From Caldilineales bacterium (lineage in GTDB: Bacteria > Chloroflexota > Anaerolineae > J102): a DNA stretch of 61,138 nucleotides. The stretch is from contig JAGFJG010000039.1 in NCBI GenBank assembly GCA_024102915.1, forward strand, positions 1-61,138, in the 5' to 3' direction. Positions 1 to 8,326 of the stretch are shown here, in pieces. Made by a program: the position numbers and the translations under genes. Numbering within the stretch: the first letter of the stretch is position 1; every line of letters starts with the position of its first letter. A model generated the notes under the pieces. It had not been told where the DNA came from. It worked only from the letters and a program-made list of their open reading frames with translations, and made no database searches.

Positions 1-490
1 CGGAGCAGCCGGGGTGAGCGATGTCGATGGCGATCATGGGCGTGTCGCCCACAATCTCGCAGATCGAATCGGCGATGTTGCCATGCACGTTAAACTCGAT
101 GATGCCGTCCACATTCTGGGTCATGAATAGGCGAGCGTTGTCCACGGCCAGTTGCGGGTCCAACGCATTGTCGGCATTGACAACCTCAAGATTACAGTCG
201 GCGGCCACTTCTTCAATGCCTTCCCGCACGGACACGGCAAAGGGCACGGACTCGCCGAGATTGCCGAATCCAACCTTGAGTCCTGTACCATCCTGTCCCC
301 GACAAACATCAGGCAGGGCGGCGGCAGGGGCCTCAGTCGGTTCGGCGGCTGGCGCTTCGGTTGCTGCCGGTGGTGCAGCGGTCGGCTCCGGTTGACTGGC
401 GCCGCCACAGGCGACCAGCAATATCGCCACCAGTAGCAACACAACCAATGCCATCATAGTTTTCCAAATCTGATTGTTTAGCTGTCTCAT
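1..490 (-). CDS. Sugar ABC transporter substrate-binding lipoprotein (partial, runs off the left edge)
   Basis: Lipid-anchored receptor of a simple-sugar (ribose-type) ABC importer. Translation from the ATG at 488-490 gives a signal peptide ending in lipobox LLVAC (Cys28), then a Pro/Thr/Glu/Ala-rich tether, then the start of a type 1 periplasmic-binding fold (VGFGNLGESVPFAVSV, later PMIAIDIAHPGC). A GGAGG lies 8 bases before the ATG. About 163 codons are visible; the 3' end is outside the window, where permease and ATPase genes would be expected. The receptor portion clearly resembles the C-terminal domain of the regulators at 3667-5430 and 42248-43933. It follows the corrinoid/URO-D genes on the same strand. 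The ligand cannot be read from the sequence. Confidence 0.85.
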   Translation of the reverse strand, partial: MRQLNNQIWKTMMALVVLLLVAILLVACGGASQPEPTAAPPAATEAPAAEPTEAPAAALPDVCRGQDGTGLKVGFGNLGESVPFAVSVREGIEEVAADCNLEVVNADNALDPQLAVDNARLFMTQNVDGIIEFNVHGNIADSICEIVGDTPMIAIDIAHPGCS

Positions 491-616
491 TCTTTCTGCC
501 TCCAAATAGAGTGAGCGAGTGGGGTGAATTGAGTGATGGGCGGAGAGTTGACTAGACGCTTGGCGGAGAGAGCGCCAGGTACACGAAACTCGTCGAATCA
601 GAATCAAGTGATGGAC

Positions 617-2401
617 TCAATATTGGCCATACTTGTGGATGGCATTGAGCATAGCGAGATAGTTCTCGTGCGGGACGAAATTGGTGACGCTGTGGCTCGA
701 TCCGGCAATATAGCGTCCGCCGGGCTTGAGGATCTCCATATGATCCCTTACGTCCTTATCAACCTCAGCCGGCGTGCCGTGCACCAACGGAAACTCGACA
801 TCGATGTTCCCCATGAGAGTGATACGATCGCCGTAGCGTTTCTTGTAATCGCGGTAGTCGATGCCGTAGGGGTCCATGGGATTGAAGCCATCGAAACCAA
901 TGTCGATCAGCCAGTCCATGGCATCGTCACATTTGCCGTCGCTATGGAAGAAGATGGGAATGCCGGCATCCAGGGCGGGAGCGATGACTTTTTGCGCCCG
1001 TGGCAGCCAGATCTCCTTGAAAAGTTCGGGCGGGATGAACAGACCTTCCTTCCAGGCGAAGTCATCGGCCATGAGATAGGCGTCCAATCCTTCATCGATG
1101 GCTGCCTTCAATAGGCGAGCGGAATAGTCAGCGCTGACATCGAGCATCTCTTCCATGAGGTCGCGCTCTTCGTAACACATCTTCATGGCGTCGGCCAGGC
1201 CAACCATGAATTCGTAGAGCGTTTGAAATATCGCTGCGCCCAATAAGCCCACACCGATGCGCGTACCCCTGGCGGCCTGAACATACTCCCTGACATACTG
1301 AATGCGGTCGGCGATATCCTCATCACCCGGCGGAATCAAGGCTTCCCAATCGGCACGGGTCTTGACACTGCGATCCATGGCCGGAACGATACTGCCATCG
1401 GGCAGGCGCTTTTTGAAAGGCGTCCACAACGCCTCCATGATCAACACATCTTGTCCCACGATCTGGACGAACTCGATGAAATCTTTGGCGTACATGGGAC
1501 GTCCGGTGGCTTCACTGGCGCCTTTGGCCGGGTCACCGCCGATGGCCAGGGTGTTGCCAGCGTAGCGTCCCAAAAGCTTCTCGACATGTTGGTCATCGAC
1601 CAGATTCTCGTAGTTGGGAACTCGATCCACCTTTTGCCCTTTGAGCGCCGCCTTGAATCGCTCGAAATCGGAATCGCCAGTAAAGGGCTTTAGCTCCACT
1701 TTCTCGCTGGATCGCACGATTGTGTCGGGCATTGGCAGCGGAGCGGCGGTGCGTGGCTTCACGCCCTCGGTCAGGCCAGCGGTGACCAAACGAGCGGCGG
1801 TTCCGGCATCGGCTGCATAAATATCCGCCCCCCACAAATCAGCGCTACGTTGCGTGACCGGGGCGCCGCCGACGGCGATCAATCGGCCCTCCCGCAGTCC
1901 AGCCTCTTCCAGCGCCTCGATTACTTTGGGCACATTCACCATGGTGGTGCTGAGCAAGGCTGAGCAGCCGATGACCGCTGCATCATGATCTCGAACAGCT
2001 TCCACAAACCGCGCCGGCGGCACGTCAACGCCCAGGTCAACAACCTTGTAGCCACTGCCTTCCAGGGTGGCAATCACCAGATTTTTGCCAATGTCGTGCA
2101 CGTCGCCCTGAACCGTGCCTAGCACGACTGTTTCGGAACGAACAGCGCTATCACCATCGGCCAGCATCGGTCTCAGTGTTTCGATGGCCTTTTTCATCGC
2201 CTCGGCATAAAGGATCAGATCGGGCAGAAAGAATTCGCCGGTGGAAAACCGTTCTCCCACCTCATTCATCGCCGGTCGTAACGTATCCTGCACCAGCGAT
2301 GTGGCGCTTACGCCCTCGCCAAGAGCCTGGTCCAGCAGATTACCAACTTCTTTTGTTTTCCCGGTAAGAACCGCTTGATAGATTTGTCCTGATGTGCTCA
2401 T
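617..2401 (-). CDS. Corrinoid protein fused to URO-D-type methyltransferase
   Basis: Two-domain protein of 594 residues. Residues 1-85 form a helical corrinoid-protein cap and about 88-210 a B12-binding Rossmann domain with the DVHDIG motif (100-105; His102 is the predicted lower cobalt ligand). From about 240 to the end is a URO-D-fold domain as in MtaA-type methyltransferases. The usual zinc region reads HSDG (His486), without the HxC pair of MtaA. Known family role: URO-D-fold methyltransferases move methyl groups to or from a corrinoid carried by a separate MtaC-like protein. Here both partners are in one chain, so a self-contained methyl shuttle is inferred. An AGGAG precedes the ATG at 2399-2401. 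Same strand as a stand-alone URO-D gene and a sugar receptor. Methyl donor and acceptor are unknown; heme synthesis is unlikely. Confidence 0.85.
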   Translation of the reverse strand: MSTSGQIYQAVLTGKTKEVGNLLDQALGEGVSATSLVQDTLRPAMNEVGERFSTGEFFLPDLILYAEAMKKAIETLRPMLADGDSAVRSETVVLGTVQGDVHDIGKNLVIATLEGSGYKVVDLGVDVPPARFVEAVRDHDAAVIGCSALLSTTMVNVPKVIEALEEAGLREGRLIAVGGAPVTQRSADLWGADIYAADAGTAARLVTAGLTEGVKPRTAAPLPMPDTIVRSSEKVELKPFTGDSDFERFKAALKGQKVDRVPNYENLVDDQHVEKLLGRYAGNTLAIGGDPAKGASEATGRPMYAKDFIEFVQIVGQDVLIMEALWTPFKKRLPDGSIVPAMDRSVKTRADWEALIPPGDEDIADRIQYVREYVQAARGTRIGVGLLGAAIFQTLYEFMVGLADAMKMCYEERDLMEEMLDVSADYSARLLKAAIDEGLDAYLMADDFAWKEGLFIPPELFKEIWLPRAQKVIAPALDAGIPIFFHSDGKCDDAMDWLIDIGFDGFNPMDPYGIDYRDYKKRYGDRITLMGNIDVEFPLVHGTPAEVDKDVRDHMEILKPGGRYIAGSSHSVTNFVPHENYLAMLNAIHKYGQY

Positions 2402-2474
2402 CTTTCGCTCCTTCTCTCATATTGAGAGTAGTCGTCTGAGTTTGAATTATTGGGCCTTTCGGAATAGAGGAAAA

Positions 2475-3662
2475 TCAGCCGCGGCCCAGGCGAAAATCGA
2501 CGTACTCGATATAGTCGCAGAAATTAGGCCACGAGATATCGGGCGGCACGCTGTGGTCGAGTTCAGGAATATACCCTCCTTGCTCCACCAATGGCATGAC
2601 CCGATCTACTTCTTGTCGCATCGCCTCGCCGCCGGGGATCAGTGCGCGTTTGTTGATGCCGCCCATGATGGCCAGGTCTCGCCCGTACTTTTCTCGTACG
2701 GCGACCACATCCATGCCAGCCTGACATTCGAAAGGCCATAGTGCATTGATGCCGCTATCGAGCCAGATTGGGATCAAGCTGTTTATATCGCCATCGCTAT
2801 CGAGCCAGATATGCCGGATGCCCTGACTACGCAACCAGTCGTTGACTCGGCGATAGTGCTTGAAAGCGAATTTTCTGTACATCTCCGGGTCGACCAAGGG
2901 GCCGTGGTTATAGGCCATGTCCTCCCACCAGCCGAACATATCGATGGCAGTATATTTCATGATCTCGGCGGTGATTTCGATGATACGATCAGCCCGCTCT
3001 TCCATCATCCGCTCGATCAAAGCCGGTTGATCGTAAAATGCCAGACATAGATTCTGGACTCCCATCATGTTGCGCAACGAGCCAAAGAATCCGCCCCAGC
3101 GGTCGGCCCAACAGAATCTCGGCAGTTCGTCAGCATCGGTTTCTAGCCCAACCGTTTTCCTCTCCTCACCGGCAATCGCCTTGATGTTGGCCGCGCCTGC
3201 CACCGAATGCAGCCTGCCTTCCTTTATCTGGCGTTTCCATTCAGCGGACAGGCGTTGATTGGCATTAAGGGCCAGACGCTCAGCAGCGAGAGTCTCGAAT
3301 TCCTCAGGCGTTTCCACCGGGAATTTGATGAACTGGGGCATGCTGGTATCGCTGCGCTCCTTGAACTCACGCATCAAAATGCCTTCGTGATTGATATAGT
3401 CACGCGTGCGTTCGTCTTCGGCAATGACTTCATAAGCGAATTCAGGAACCGGGCCATACCATGCATCCACGCGCATCAATTCATCCAGGCCGAATCGCTC
3501 CGGCAACCCTTCGCCATGCCAGCCCAATTCAGGCCCCTCGTAGCCCTGTGTTCGCCACACGCCTTCCGTCTCAGGCCAGACGAAGGCATAAGCACGGAAC
3601 CACTTGGGCTCGACCTGTCGGAATTCTAGCGTCTGCAGAAATCGTTCTCGCGATGTCAACAT
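2475..3662 (-). CDS. URO-D-fold methyltransferase-like protein
   Basis: A 395-residue single-domain member of the uroporphyrinogen-decarboxylase/methyltransferase superfamily, starting MLTSRERFLQTLEF as is typical. The position that is HSDG in the three other URO-D proteins of this window reads DSDG (Asp288), so the putative zinc-binding His is replaced by Asp. Later motifs (IMGGINK, then a PELDHSVPPD segment) keep the barrel pattern. The gene starts 4 bases after the stop codon of the DeoR-receptor fusion upstream, indicating one operon, and lies 73 bases before the corrinoid/URO-D fusion. Likely role is the substrate-side half of a corrinoid-dependent demethylation, or a non-methyltransferase paralogue; this cannot be settled from sequence. 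Confidence 0.75.
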   Translation of the reverse strand: MLTSRERFLQTLEFRQVEPKWFRAYAFVWPETEGVWRTQGYEGPELGWHGEGLPERFGLDELMRVDAWYGPVPEFAYEVIAEDERTRDYINHEGILMREFKERSDTSMPQFIKFPVETPEEFETLAAERLALNANQRLSAEWKRQIKEGRLHSVAGAANIKAIAGEERKTVGLETDADELPRFCWADRWGGFFGSLRNMMGVQNLCLAFYDQPALIERMMEERADRIIEITAEIMKYTAIDMFGWWEDMAYNHGPLVDPEMYRKFAFKHYRRVNDWLRSQGIRHIWLDSDGDINSLIPIWLDSGINALWPFECQAGMDVVAVREKYGRDLAIMGGINKRALIPGGEAMRQEVDRVMPLVEQGGYIPELDHSVPPDISWPNFCDYIEYVDFRLGRG

Positions 3663-3666
3663 CTGT

Positions 3667-5430
3667 TTACGTCATTTGCTGAGATAGTGGTTGCGGACTC
3701 GACGCCATCAATTTGTCATCCGCCAGTGGATAGTATTCGTCAATATTCTCACGGGTGATGACAATATGCTGATTGTAGACAGCCGGGGGCACAGCGTCGC
3801 CGTTCAGGATTTTCAGTGCGAGGTTTAGCAACTCCTCGCCATAGTTTTCGGGGCCAAACCGGGTGGTGCCAATGAATGGATAGCCAGGTTTTCGCAGCGC
3901 TTCCCGGCCCAGACGGTCAGCATTCTGGCCCACCGCCACAACCTGTCCTATTCGTCCGGCTTGCTCGAAAGCTGTGAGCGCCCCCAAAACGGCTTCATCA
4001 TTGATGCCGATGATGCCAATATGGTTGTCAGACGGCAGGGTTGCGAGTATCTGTTGCACTCGTTGCACGGCAGCGCCGAGAACGCCCGGACAATCTAGCG
4101 AGATGATCTGGCTTTCGCCCAGAAATCCGAGGGTCGATTCCAGCCCGACCTGCTGGCCCAGCAAGCGAGCGCTGGTGACTGGCCCCACCTCTGGCATTTC
4201 CAATTTCAACAGCAAATCCAGGCGGCCTTGCCAATGTTCACGCACCCAGCAACCCAACACTTCCCCTGCCAGATATCCGGCCCGGAAATTATCGGCGCCG
4301 TAAAACGTGGCGCCTGGCAGGGGAATATCAACTGCGATGACAGGAATGCCCGCCTGATTGAACTTGTCCATGATGATATTGCCGGCGTGGGCGTCAATCT
4401 GATAATCAATCATGAGGTCGACGTTTTGGCCGACAAACCAATCGGCATTATCCAGCGCTGTCTGCCGATCGAGCCTGTTATCTTTCATCAACAGTTCTAT
4501 GTTATCGAACTTCACAACCGCTCGCTCAAGGCTGCGGCGCACCTGCTGAGCAAACATCATCTCTTCCGACAGATTCCCAAAGCCGATATGATAGACTCGT
4601 TTCTTCGCCTTCGGTTGCAGAGGCTGATGGGTTTCAGCGCCATCGCTACCCACCACCGTAATCGGAAACCCCGCCGTCTGTCTCAGTTGTTCGATCTGCG
4701 CTTGGCTGATGCCTTCATCGGTGATCAGGTGATCGATTTCGGCGGGTTCAGCGAAACGATAAATGTCGGTCAGGCCGATCTTGCTGTGATCGACCAGCGC
4801 CACCACCTGCTCAGCCAATGTGATCATCTCCGCCTTCAGCGGCCCCTCGTCGATGTCAAGCACCATCAAGCCCTGATCCCACGAAAAAGCGGAGCCCGAA
4901 ACAAAACAGAAGGCGGCGTTGAAACGGTGGAGAAGGTTGGGATTCAACTGGCCGACAATCGAATACCCGTCGGTGCGCACAATGTCGGCAGCCAGTACAA
5001 CCTTGTTCGATGGTTCGCGCGCCAATAGCGTGGCGATCTGCAATCCGTTTGTGACGACCGTCAGGTCACGATGCTCTGCGAGATGAAGCGCCATAAAGTA
5101 AACGGAGCTACTGGAATCAAGGACAATCGCATCGCCATCGCGCACCAATTGCGCGGCCCAACGCCCGATCAATTCCTTTTCGCGCTGAAAATGCCGCGCT
5201 CTCTCCGCGAAGACTTGACTGCCGAATTGTCCATTTTGATCCACCGCCACTGCCCCGCCCCGAACCCTGATCAACAGCGACTCCGCAGCCATCGCATTCA
5301 GATCATTGCGCACTGTGTTGGCTGAAACCGACAGGCGCGCAGCAAGTTCATCAACCCCAACCTCACCTTGCTCCCTCAATAAAGTTGAAATCGCCTGCCA
5401 ACGCTTGTGAACTTCCAGAGGCTTTGCCAC
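3667..5430 (-). CDS. DeoR-family regulator fused to a sugar-receptor (periplasmic-binding) domain
   Basis: A 587-residue transcription factor, more than twice the usual DeoR length. Residues 1-58 form a DeoR winged helix-turn-helix (VDELAARLSVSANTVRNDL). About 75-245 is the DeoR effector domain (ISOCOT fold, phosphosugar sensor; LDSSSSVYF, VVTNGLQIA). After a linker, about 280-570 is a type 1 periplasmic-binding domain (YHIGFGNLSEEMMF, IPVIAVDIPLPGATFYG) with no signal peptide, hence cytoplasmic. The same receptor type is encoded as a lipoprotein at 1-490. The protein could thus sense both a phosphorylated intermediate and the free sugar (inference). It has its own promoter at 5497-5525 and heads the 3662-2475-617 gene run. 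The other copy of this architecture is at 42248-43933. Confidence 0.88.
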   Translation of the reverse strand: MAKPLEVHKRWQAISTLLREQGEVGVDELAARLSVSANTVRNDLNAMAAESLLIRVRGGAVAVDQNGQFGSQVFAERARHFQREKELIGRWAAQLVRDGDAIVLDSSSSVYFMALHLAEHRDLTVVTNGLQIATLLAREPSNKVVLAADIVRTDGYSIVGQLNPNLLHRFNAAFCFVSGSAFSWDQGLMVLDIDEGPLKAEMITLAEQVVALVDHSKIGLTDIYRFAEPAEIDHLITDEGISQAQIEQLRQTAGFPITVVGSDGAETHQPLQPKAKKRVYHIGFGNLSEEMMFAQQVRRSLERAVVKFDNIELLMKDNRLDRQTALDNADWFVGQNVDLMIDYQIDAHAGNIIMDKFNQAGIPVIAVDIPLPGATFYGADNFRAGYLAGEVLGCWVREHWQGRLDLLLKLEMPEVGPVTSARLLGQQVGLESTLGFLGESQIISLDCPGVLGAAVQRVQQILATLPSDNHIGIIGINDEAVLGALTAFEQAGRIGQVVAVGQNADRLGREALRKPGYPFIGTTRFGPENYGEELLNLALKILNGDAVPPAVYNQHIVITRENIDEYYPLADDKLMASSPQPLSQQMT

Positions 5431-5517
5431 GACCGATCACCTTTGAGATGGTGGCTTTGTGGAACTTTGAGTTTTTATTGTGAAAACTTGGGGTGAACTA
5501 TAATCTTGTTGTGAAAA
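5405..5517 (-). promoter_or_regulatory. Phased TTGTGRAA repeats, candidate DeoR-type operator
   Basis: Four copies of TTGTGAA or TTGTGGA occur at 5405, 5457, 5478 and 5509 on the plus strand (TTCACAA on the coding strand). Their spacings of 52, 21 and 31 bases are all close to whole helical turns. Two flank the -10/-35 region and one lies inside the start of the coding region. DeoR proteins bind short direct repeats cooperatively, so autoregulation by the product of 3667-5430 is a reasonable inference. Binding itself is not shown. Confidence 0.4.
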
Positions 5518-5525
5518 TCTGTCAA
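5497..5525 (-). promoter_or_regulatory. Sigma70-like promoter for the DeoR-receptor fusion operon
   Basis: On the minus strand TTGACA (5520-5525) is followed by a 17-base spacer and TATAGT (5497-5502), near-consensus in sequence and spacing. It lies about 67 bases upstream of the ATG at 5430 and overlaps the TTGTGRAA repeats, which would allow repression by occlusion. Confidence 0.7.
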
Positions 5526-5547
5526 GGGCACGCCTCTCTCACCATAC

Positions 5548-5581
5548 AAGAAGCGCATGCCCAACCGGGTATGCGCTTCTT
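5548..5581. terminator. Strong hairpin, probable terminator after the 5606-7435 gene
   Basis: Inverted repeat with an 11-base perfect outer stem (AAGAAGCGCAT / ATGCGCTTCTT), extended by CCC/GGG around an AACC loop. The T-run is on the plus-strand side (TTTT at 5580-5583), while the minus-strand exit reads TTCTTGTA. It lies 25 bases beyond the stop of the minus-strand gene 5606-7435 and before the next promoter, so it probably separates two transcription units. Confidence 0.6.
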
Positions 5582-5605
5582 TTCCTCACTCGTTCGCCGT
5601 CCTGG

Positions 5606-7435
5606 CTACGACTGGGCAGGCGCCAGCATATCGAGATCCAGTGGATAGCGGCCATAATGATGGATAGTGTCGACCATCACCCGATACAGTTCGGGATCCA
5701 CGCCGGAATGGATGGAGTTGCTGGAAGAGCAAACATAGCCGCCGCCAACGCCCGCGTCCACGATACAGCTTTTCACCGACTCTACGACTGCTTGCGGAGG
5801 GCCATACATCAGTAACTCAGTCTGATCTACATTGCCTTTGATGGCCACCTCATCTCCGTATTTCGCTTTGACCACCTTCAATTCCATACCGCCCGACGGA
5901 TCGATTGGGTCGATGCCATCGGAACCCGCGGCGACAATGCTGTCGAGCAAAGGATACATATTGCCATCGCTGTGTTTCCAATGATAGAGACCGGCGCTGT
6001 GAATCGCATCGACAAGCCGCTGATAATGCGGCAAGAACAGATTTTGCCATAGCTCAGGCTTGAACATCGGCCCTCGATTGTCGGCCACATCATCGCCCGA
6101 AAACACCACATTGACGCCCATCTCCGCCGCCCGCTCTATCACCCGGATGTAGTGATCGACGCATTTCATCACAACGCCCTCGACCAGTTCAGGGCATTCC
6201 TTCAGGTTGATGAAGAGTTGGGCGTAACCAATGTAATCGCGCGGGCCTGACCACACATCACGCATCTGCAAAATGATAGCCCGCCTGCCCCCGAATCGTT
6301 GCACGGTTTTGCGAATATCCTCGTAACGATATTCGTCATCGGGTTCTGGGGCCTGCCAGGTTTCCAGGTCTTTCAGTGTTTTGATCGGCGCCTGGGCATC
6401 CACCGGCATGGCGTAATTGTCTTTTCCGATTTCCCGCACAGCGCCCCATTCGTCGGCCAGGCGATTCCCGCCCAAGTCTTTCTTGCGATACTTCGGCGCA
6501 ACCATGACCCCATCGATATCGAGAAGCTCGATCAGGTCCCAATAGTCGCCGCCTTTGGTCATCGTCTTGATTAGATCGACATCATGCACCCACTCGAAGT
6601 GCGGAACTCGATCCGGCTCTTCATGATTGAGAACGGCTAACACGCGTTCGAGTGAGGACATTGTCTGCTTCGCCGGGGATTTGCGTTTGGGTTTTGGCAG
6701 GTCGAACGAGCCTTCAATGCGGGTGAAGCTTTTCGTCGGGGTATGCGCTTGGGCCTGCAAAAGATACTCCGAGTTTTCCGGGTTCTTTAAGAAATCGAGG
6801 GCAATGCGCGTCGCCGTGCTGGCCTCTTCAGCGAAGCCGTCCGCGCCGACATGGATGGCGTACTCGGCGGTGATCGGCGCGCCGCCCACCATGATCTTCA
6901 CCTGGTCACGCAGCCCGGCTTCAACCAACGCGTCGATATTTGTCTTGAACATCGGCATGGTGGTGGTGAGAAAGGCCGAGAACCCCACGATATCAGGGTT
7001 GTGTTCTTTGATCGCTGCTATCATCGTCTCTGGCGATACATTGACGCCCAAATCAATCACCTGGAATCCCGCTCCTTCCAACATAACCCGAACCAGATCT
7101 TTGCCGATGTCGTGGATGTCGCCCTTGACCGTCAATATAAGATAAGTGCCGACGGGCTTGGCTCCAGTTTGAGCCAGAATGGGTCGCAAGATATTCAACC
7201 CCGACTTCATGGCTTTGGCGCCTGTCAACATTTCGGGCACAAAGTATTCGCCCCTTTCAAAAAGAGCGCCGACTTCTTCCAGGGCCGGGATCAGGGCGTC
7301 ATAGAGCACTTCTTCCGCCGCCATGCCTTGAGACAGGGCGTCGTTTGTGAGTTGTGAAACGGCCGGTTCGTCGCCGTCGATGACGCCATCGTACAATTGA
7401 TCCTTGAGCGTTTCCCATTGCGGTGATTCGGTCAT
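5606..7435 (-). CDS. Corrinoid protein fused to URO-D-type methyltransferase (second copy)
   Basis: A 609-residue protein with the same architecture as 617-2401: helical cap (about 5-90), B12-binding domain with DIHDIG (106-111, His108 the predicted cobalt ligand), a Lys/Pro linker near 245-265, then a URO-D-fold domain. The metal region reads HSDG (His488), and Cys569 in YVCSSSNS may supply a further ligand. The two fusions are divergent paralogues rather than a recent copy. The gene starts 16 bases after the DeoR gene 7452-8222, so the two are cotranscribed, and a hairpin follows it. Its role is inferred as corrinoid-dependent methyl transfer from an imported O- or N-methylated compound. 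No corrinoid activase gene is visible in the window. Confidence 0.85.
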   Translation of the reverse strand: MTESPQWETLKDQLYDGVIDGDEPAVSQLTNDALSQGMAAEEVLYDALIPALEEVGALFERGEYFVPEMLTGAKAMKSGLNILRPILAQTGAKPVGTYLILTVKGDIHDIGKDLVRVMLEGAGFQVIDLGVNVSPETMIAAIKEHNPDIVGFSAFLTTTMPMFKTNIDALVEAGLRDQVKIMVGGAPITAEYAIHVGADGFAEEASTATRIALDFLKNPENSEYLLQAQAHTPTKSFTRIEGSFDLPKPKRKSPAKQTMSSLERVLAVLNHEEPDRVPHFEWVHDVDLIKTMTKGGDYWDLIELLDIDGVMVAPKYRKKDLGGNRLADEWGAVREIGKDNYAMPVDAQAPIKTLKDLETWQAPEPDDEYRYEDIRKTVQRFGGRRAIILQMRDVWSGPRDYIGYAQLFINLKECPELVEGVVMKCVDHYIRVIERAAEMGVNVVFSGDDVADNRGPMFKPELWQNLFLPHYQRLVDAIHSAGLYHWKHSDGNMYPLLDSIVAAGSDGIDPIDPSGGMELKVVKAKYGDEVAIKGNVDQTELLMYGPPQAVVESVKSCIVDAGVGGGYVCSSSNSIHSGVDPELYRVMVDTIHHYGRYPLDLDMLAPAQS

Positions 7436-7451
7436 TGTTTACTCCGTCGGG

Positions 7452-8222
7452 TCATGTTGAGATTATGTGAATATGGATGCCAAGTGACTGCAAAACCGTG
7501 CGAAAGTCCGTCGAAATGTCCTGTTCGCACAACAGGTGGTCGATATCTTCAAGTCTGGCAAAGGTGAGAAATGATTGTTTTCCCAGTTTGCTGGCGTCCA
7601 GCATTGCGATCACCTGTTGTGCGGCCCCCACCATCGCTCGTTTGACCTCCACCTCTCTGATATCCGCGTCGGTGAGCCCGCGTTCCAGGCTAAGTCCGCT
7701 GGCGCTGAGAAATGCTTTGTCAACATGCAGATGGCCGAGCATGTCACTCGCCAATTGGCCTACTACGCTCGCCGTCTCCCCACGAATGACGCCGCCAAGG
7801 ATGATCACCTCAAGTTGAGGCGAGTCTTTGAGGGTCATGGCGATATGTAAATTATTCGTGACGACACGTGCTGTCGTGCGGGTTTTCGCCAACTCCAGCG
7901 CTAATTGATAGGCAGTCGTGCTGCTATCCAACAAAAGCGTATCGCCGGATCGTACCAGCGCGGCTGCCGCCAGGGCAATGCTCTCCTTCTCATATGAATG
8001 AATCGTCGCACGAGTTGCAAAAGATTGCTCCTGCAGAAAATCCGGCGACAGCTCCGCTCCGCCATGCACTCGTTGGATCCAGCCCTGGCCTGCCAAGACT
8101 CGCAGGTCATTGCGGATGGTCACCTCTGAGACGCCGAATCTGTCGCTGAGCTCAATGGTGCTCACGCGTTGCCGGTTTTGCACGTGTCGAATAATCTCAC
8201 TGCGACGATCGAAGGCATTCAT
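7452..8222 (-). CDS. DeoR/GlpR-family transcriptional repressor
   Basis: A 256-residue protein of standard DeoR length. The N-terminal winged helix-turn-helix includes STIELSDRFGVSEVTIRNDL (about 19-38). The effector domain carries LLLDSSTTAYQLALEL, VVTNNLHIA, VIILGGVIRGE and FLSASGLSLERGLTDADI, the usual phosphosugar-binding signature. It is the first gene of the transcription unit that continues into the corrinoid/URO-D fusion. Its promoter (8244-8271) overlaps three phased TTTCG repeats, suggesting autorepression relieved by a phosphorylated sugar or cyclitol. Confidence 0.9.
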   Translation of the reverse strand: MNAFDRRSEIIRHVQNRQRVSTIELSDRFGVSEVTIRNDLRVLAGQGWIQRVHGGAELSPDFLQEQSFATRATIHSYEKESIALAAAALVRSGDTLLLDSSTTAYQLALELAKTRTTARVVTNNLHIAMTLKDSPQLEVIILGGVIRGETASVVGQLASDMLGHLHVDKAFLSASGLSLERGLTDADIREVEVKRAMVGAAQQVIAMLDASKLGKQSFLTFARLEDIDHLLCEQDISTDFRTVLQSLGIHIHIIST

Positions 8223-8224
8223 AT

Positions 8225-8261
8225 TTTCGTAAACCTTTCGTTTATTTTATATAGCCTTTCG
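8225..8261 (-). promoter_or_regulatory. Phased TTTCG repeats, candidate DeoR operator
   Basis: TTTCG occurs at 8225, 8236 and 8257 on the plus strand (spacings 11 and 21, one and two helical turns). Two copies extend to CCTTTCG. Several DeoR-family proteins, such as AgaR, recognise repeated TTTCGTTT-like words, so this is a plausible autoregulatory operator between promoter and start codon of 7452-8222. Confidence 0.5.
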
Positions 8262-8271
8262 ATTTTGTCAA
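8244..8271 (-). promoter_or_regulatory. Sigma70-like promoter for the DeoR/corrinoid operon
   Basis: On the minus strand TTGACA (8266-8271), a 16-base spacer and TAAAAT (8244-8249) lie just upstream of the ATG at 8222. The DeoR-type repeats overlap it. Confidence 0.6.
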
Positions 8272-8326
8272 AATCCGGTGCGGTATATTCGGCAGCCCGG
8301 TCGCGAGTGATTTCAGCGAGGCTTAG

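Noticed and set aside
617..7435. Heme-biosynthetic uroporphyrinogen decarboxylase
   Set aside because: Fusion to corrinoid domains, multiple divergent paralogues and sugar-locus context fit the methyltransferase branch, not HemE.
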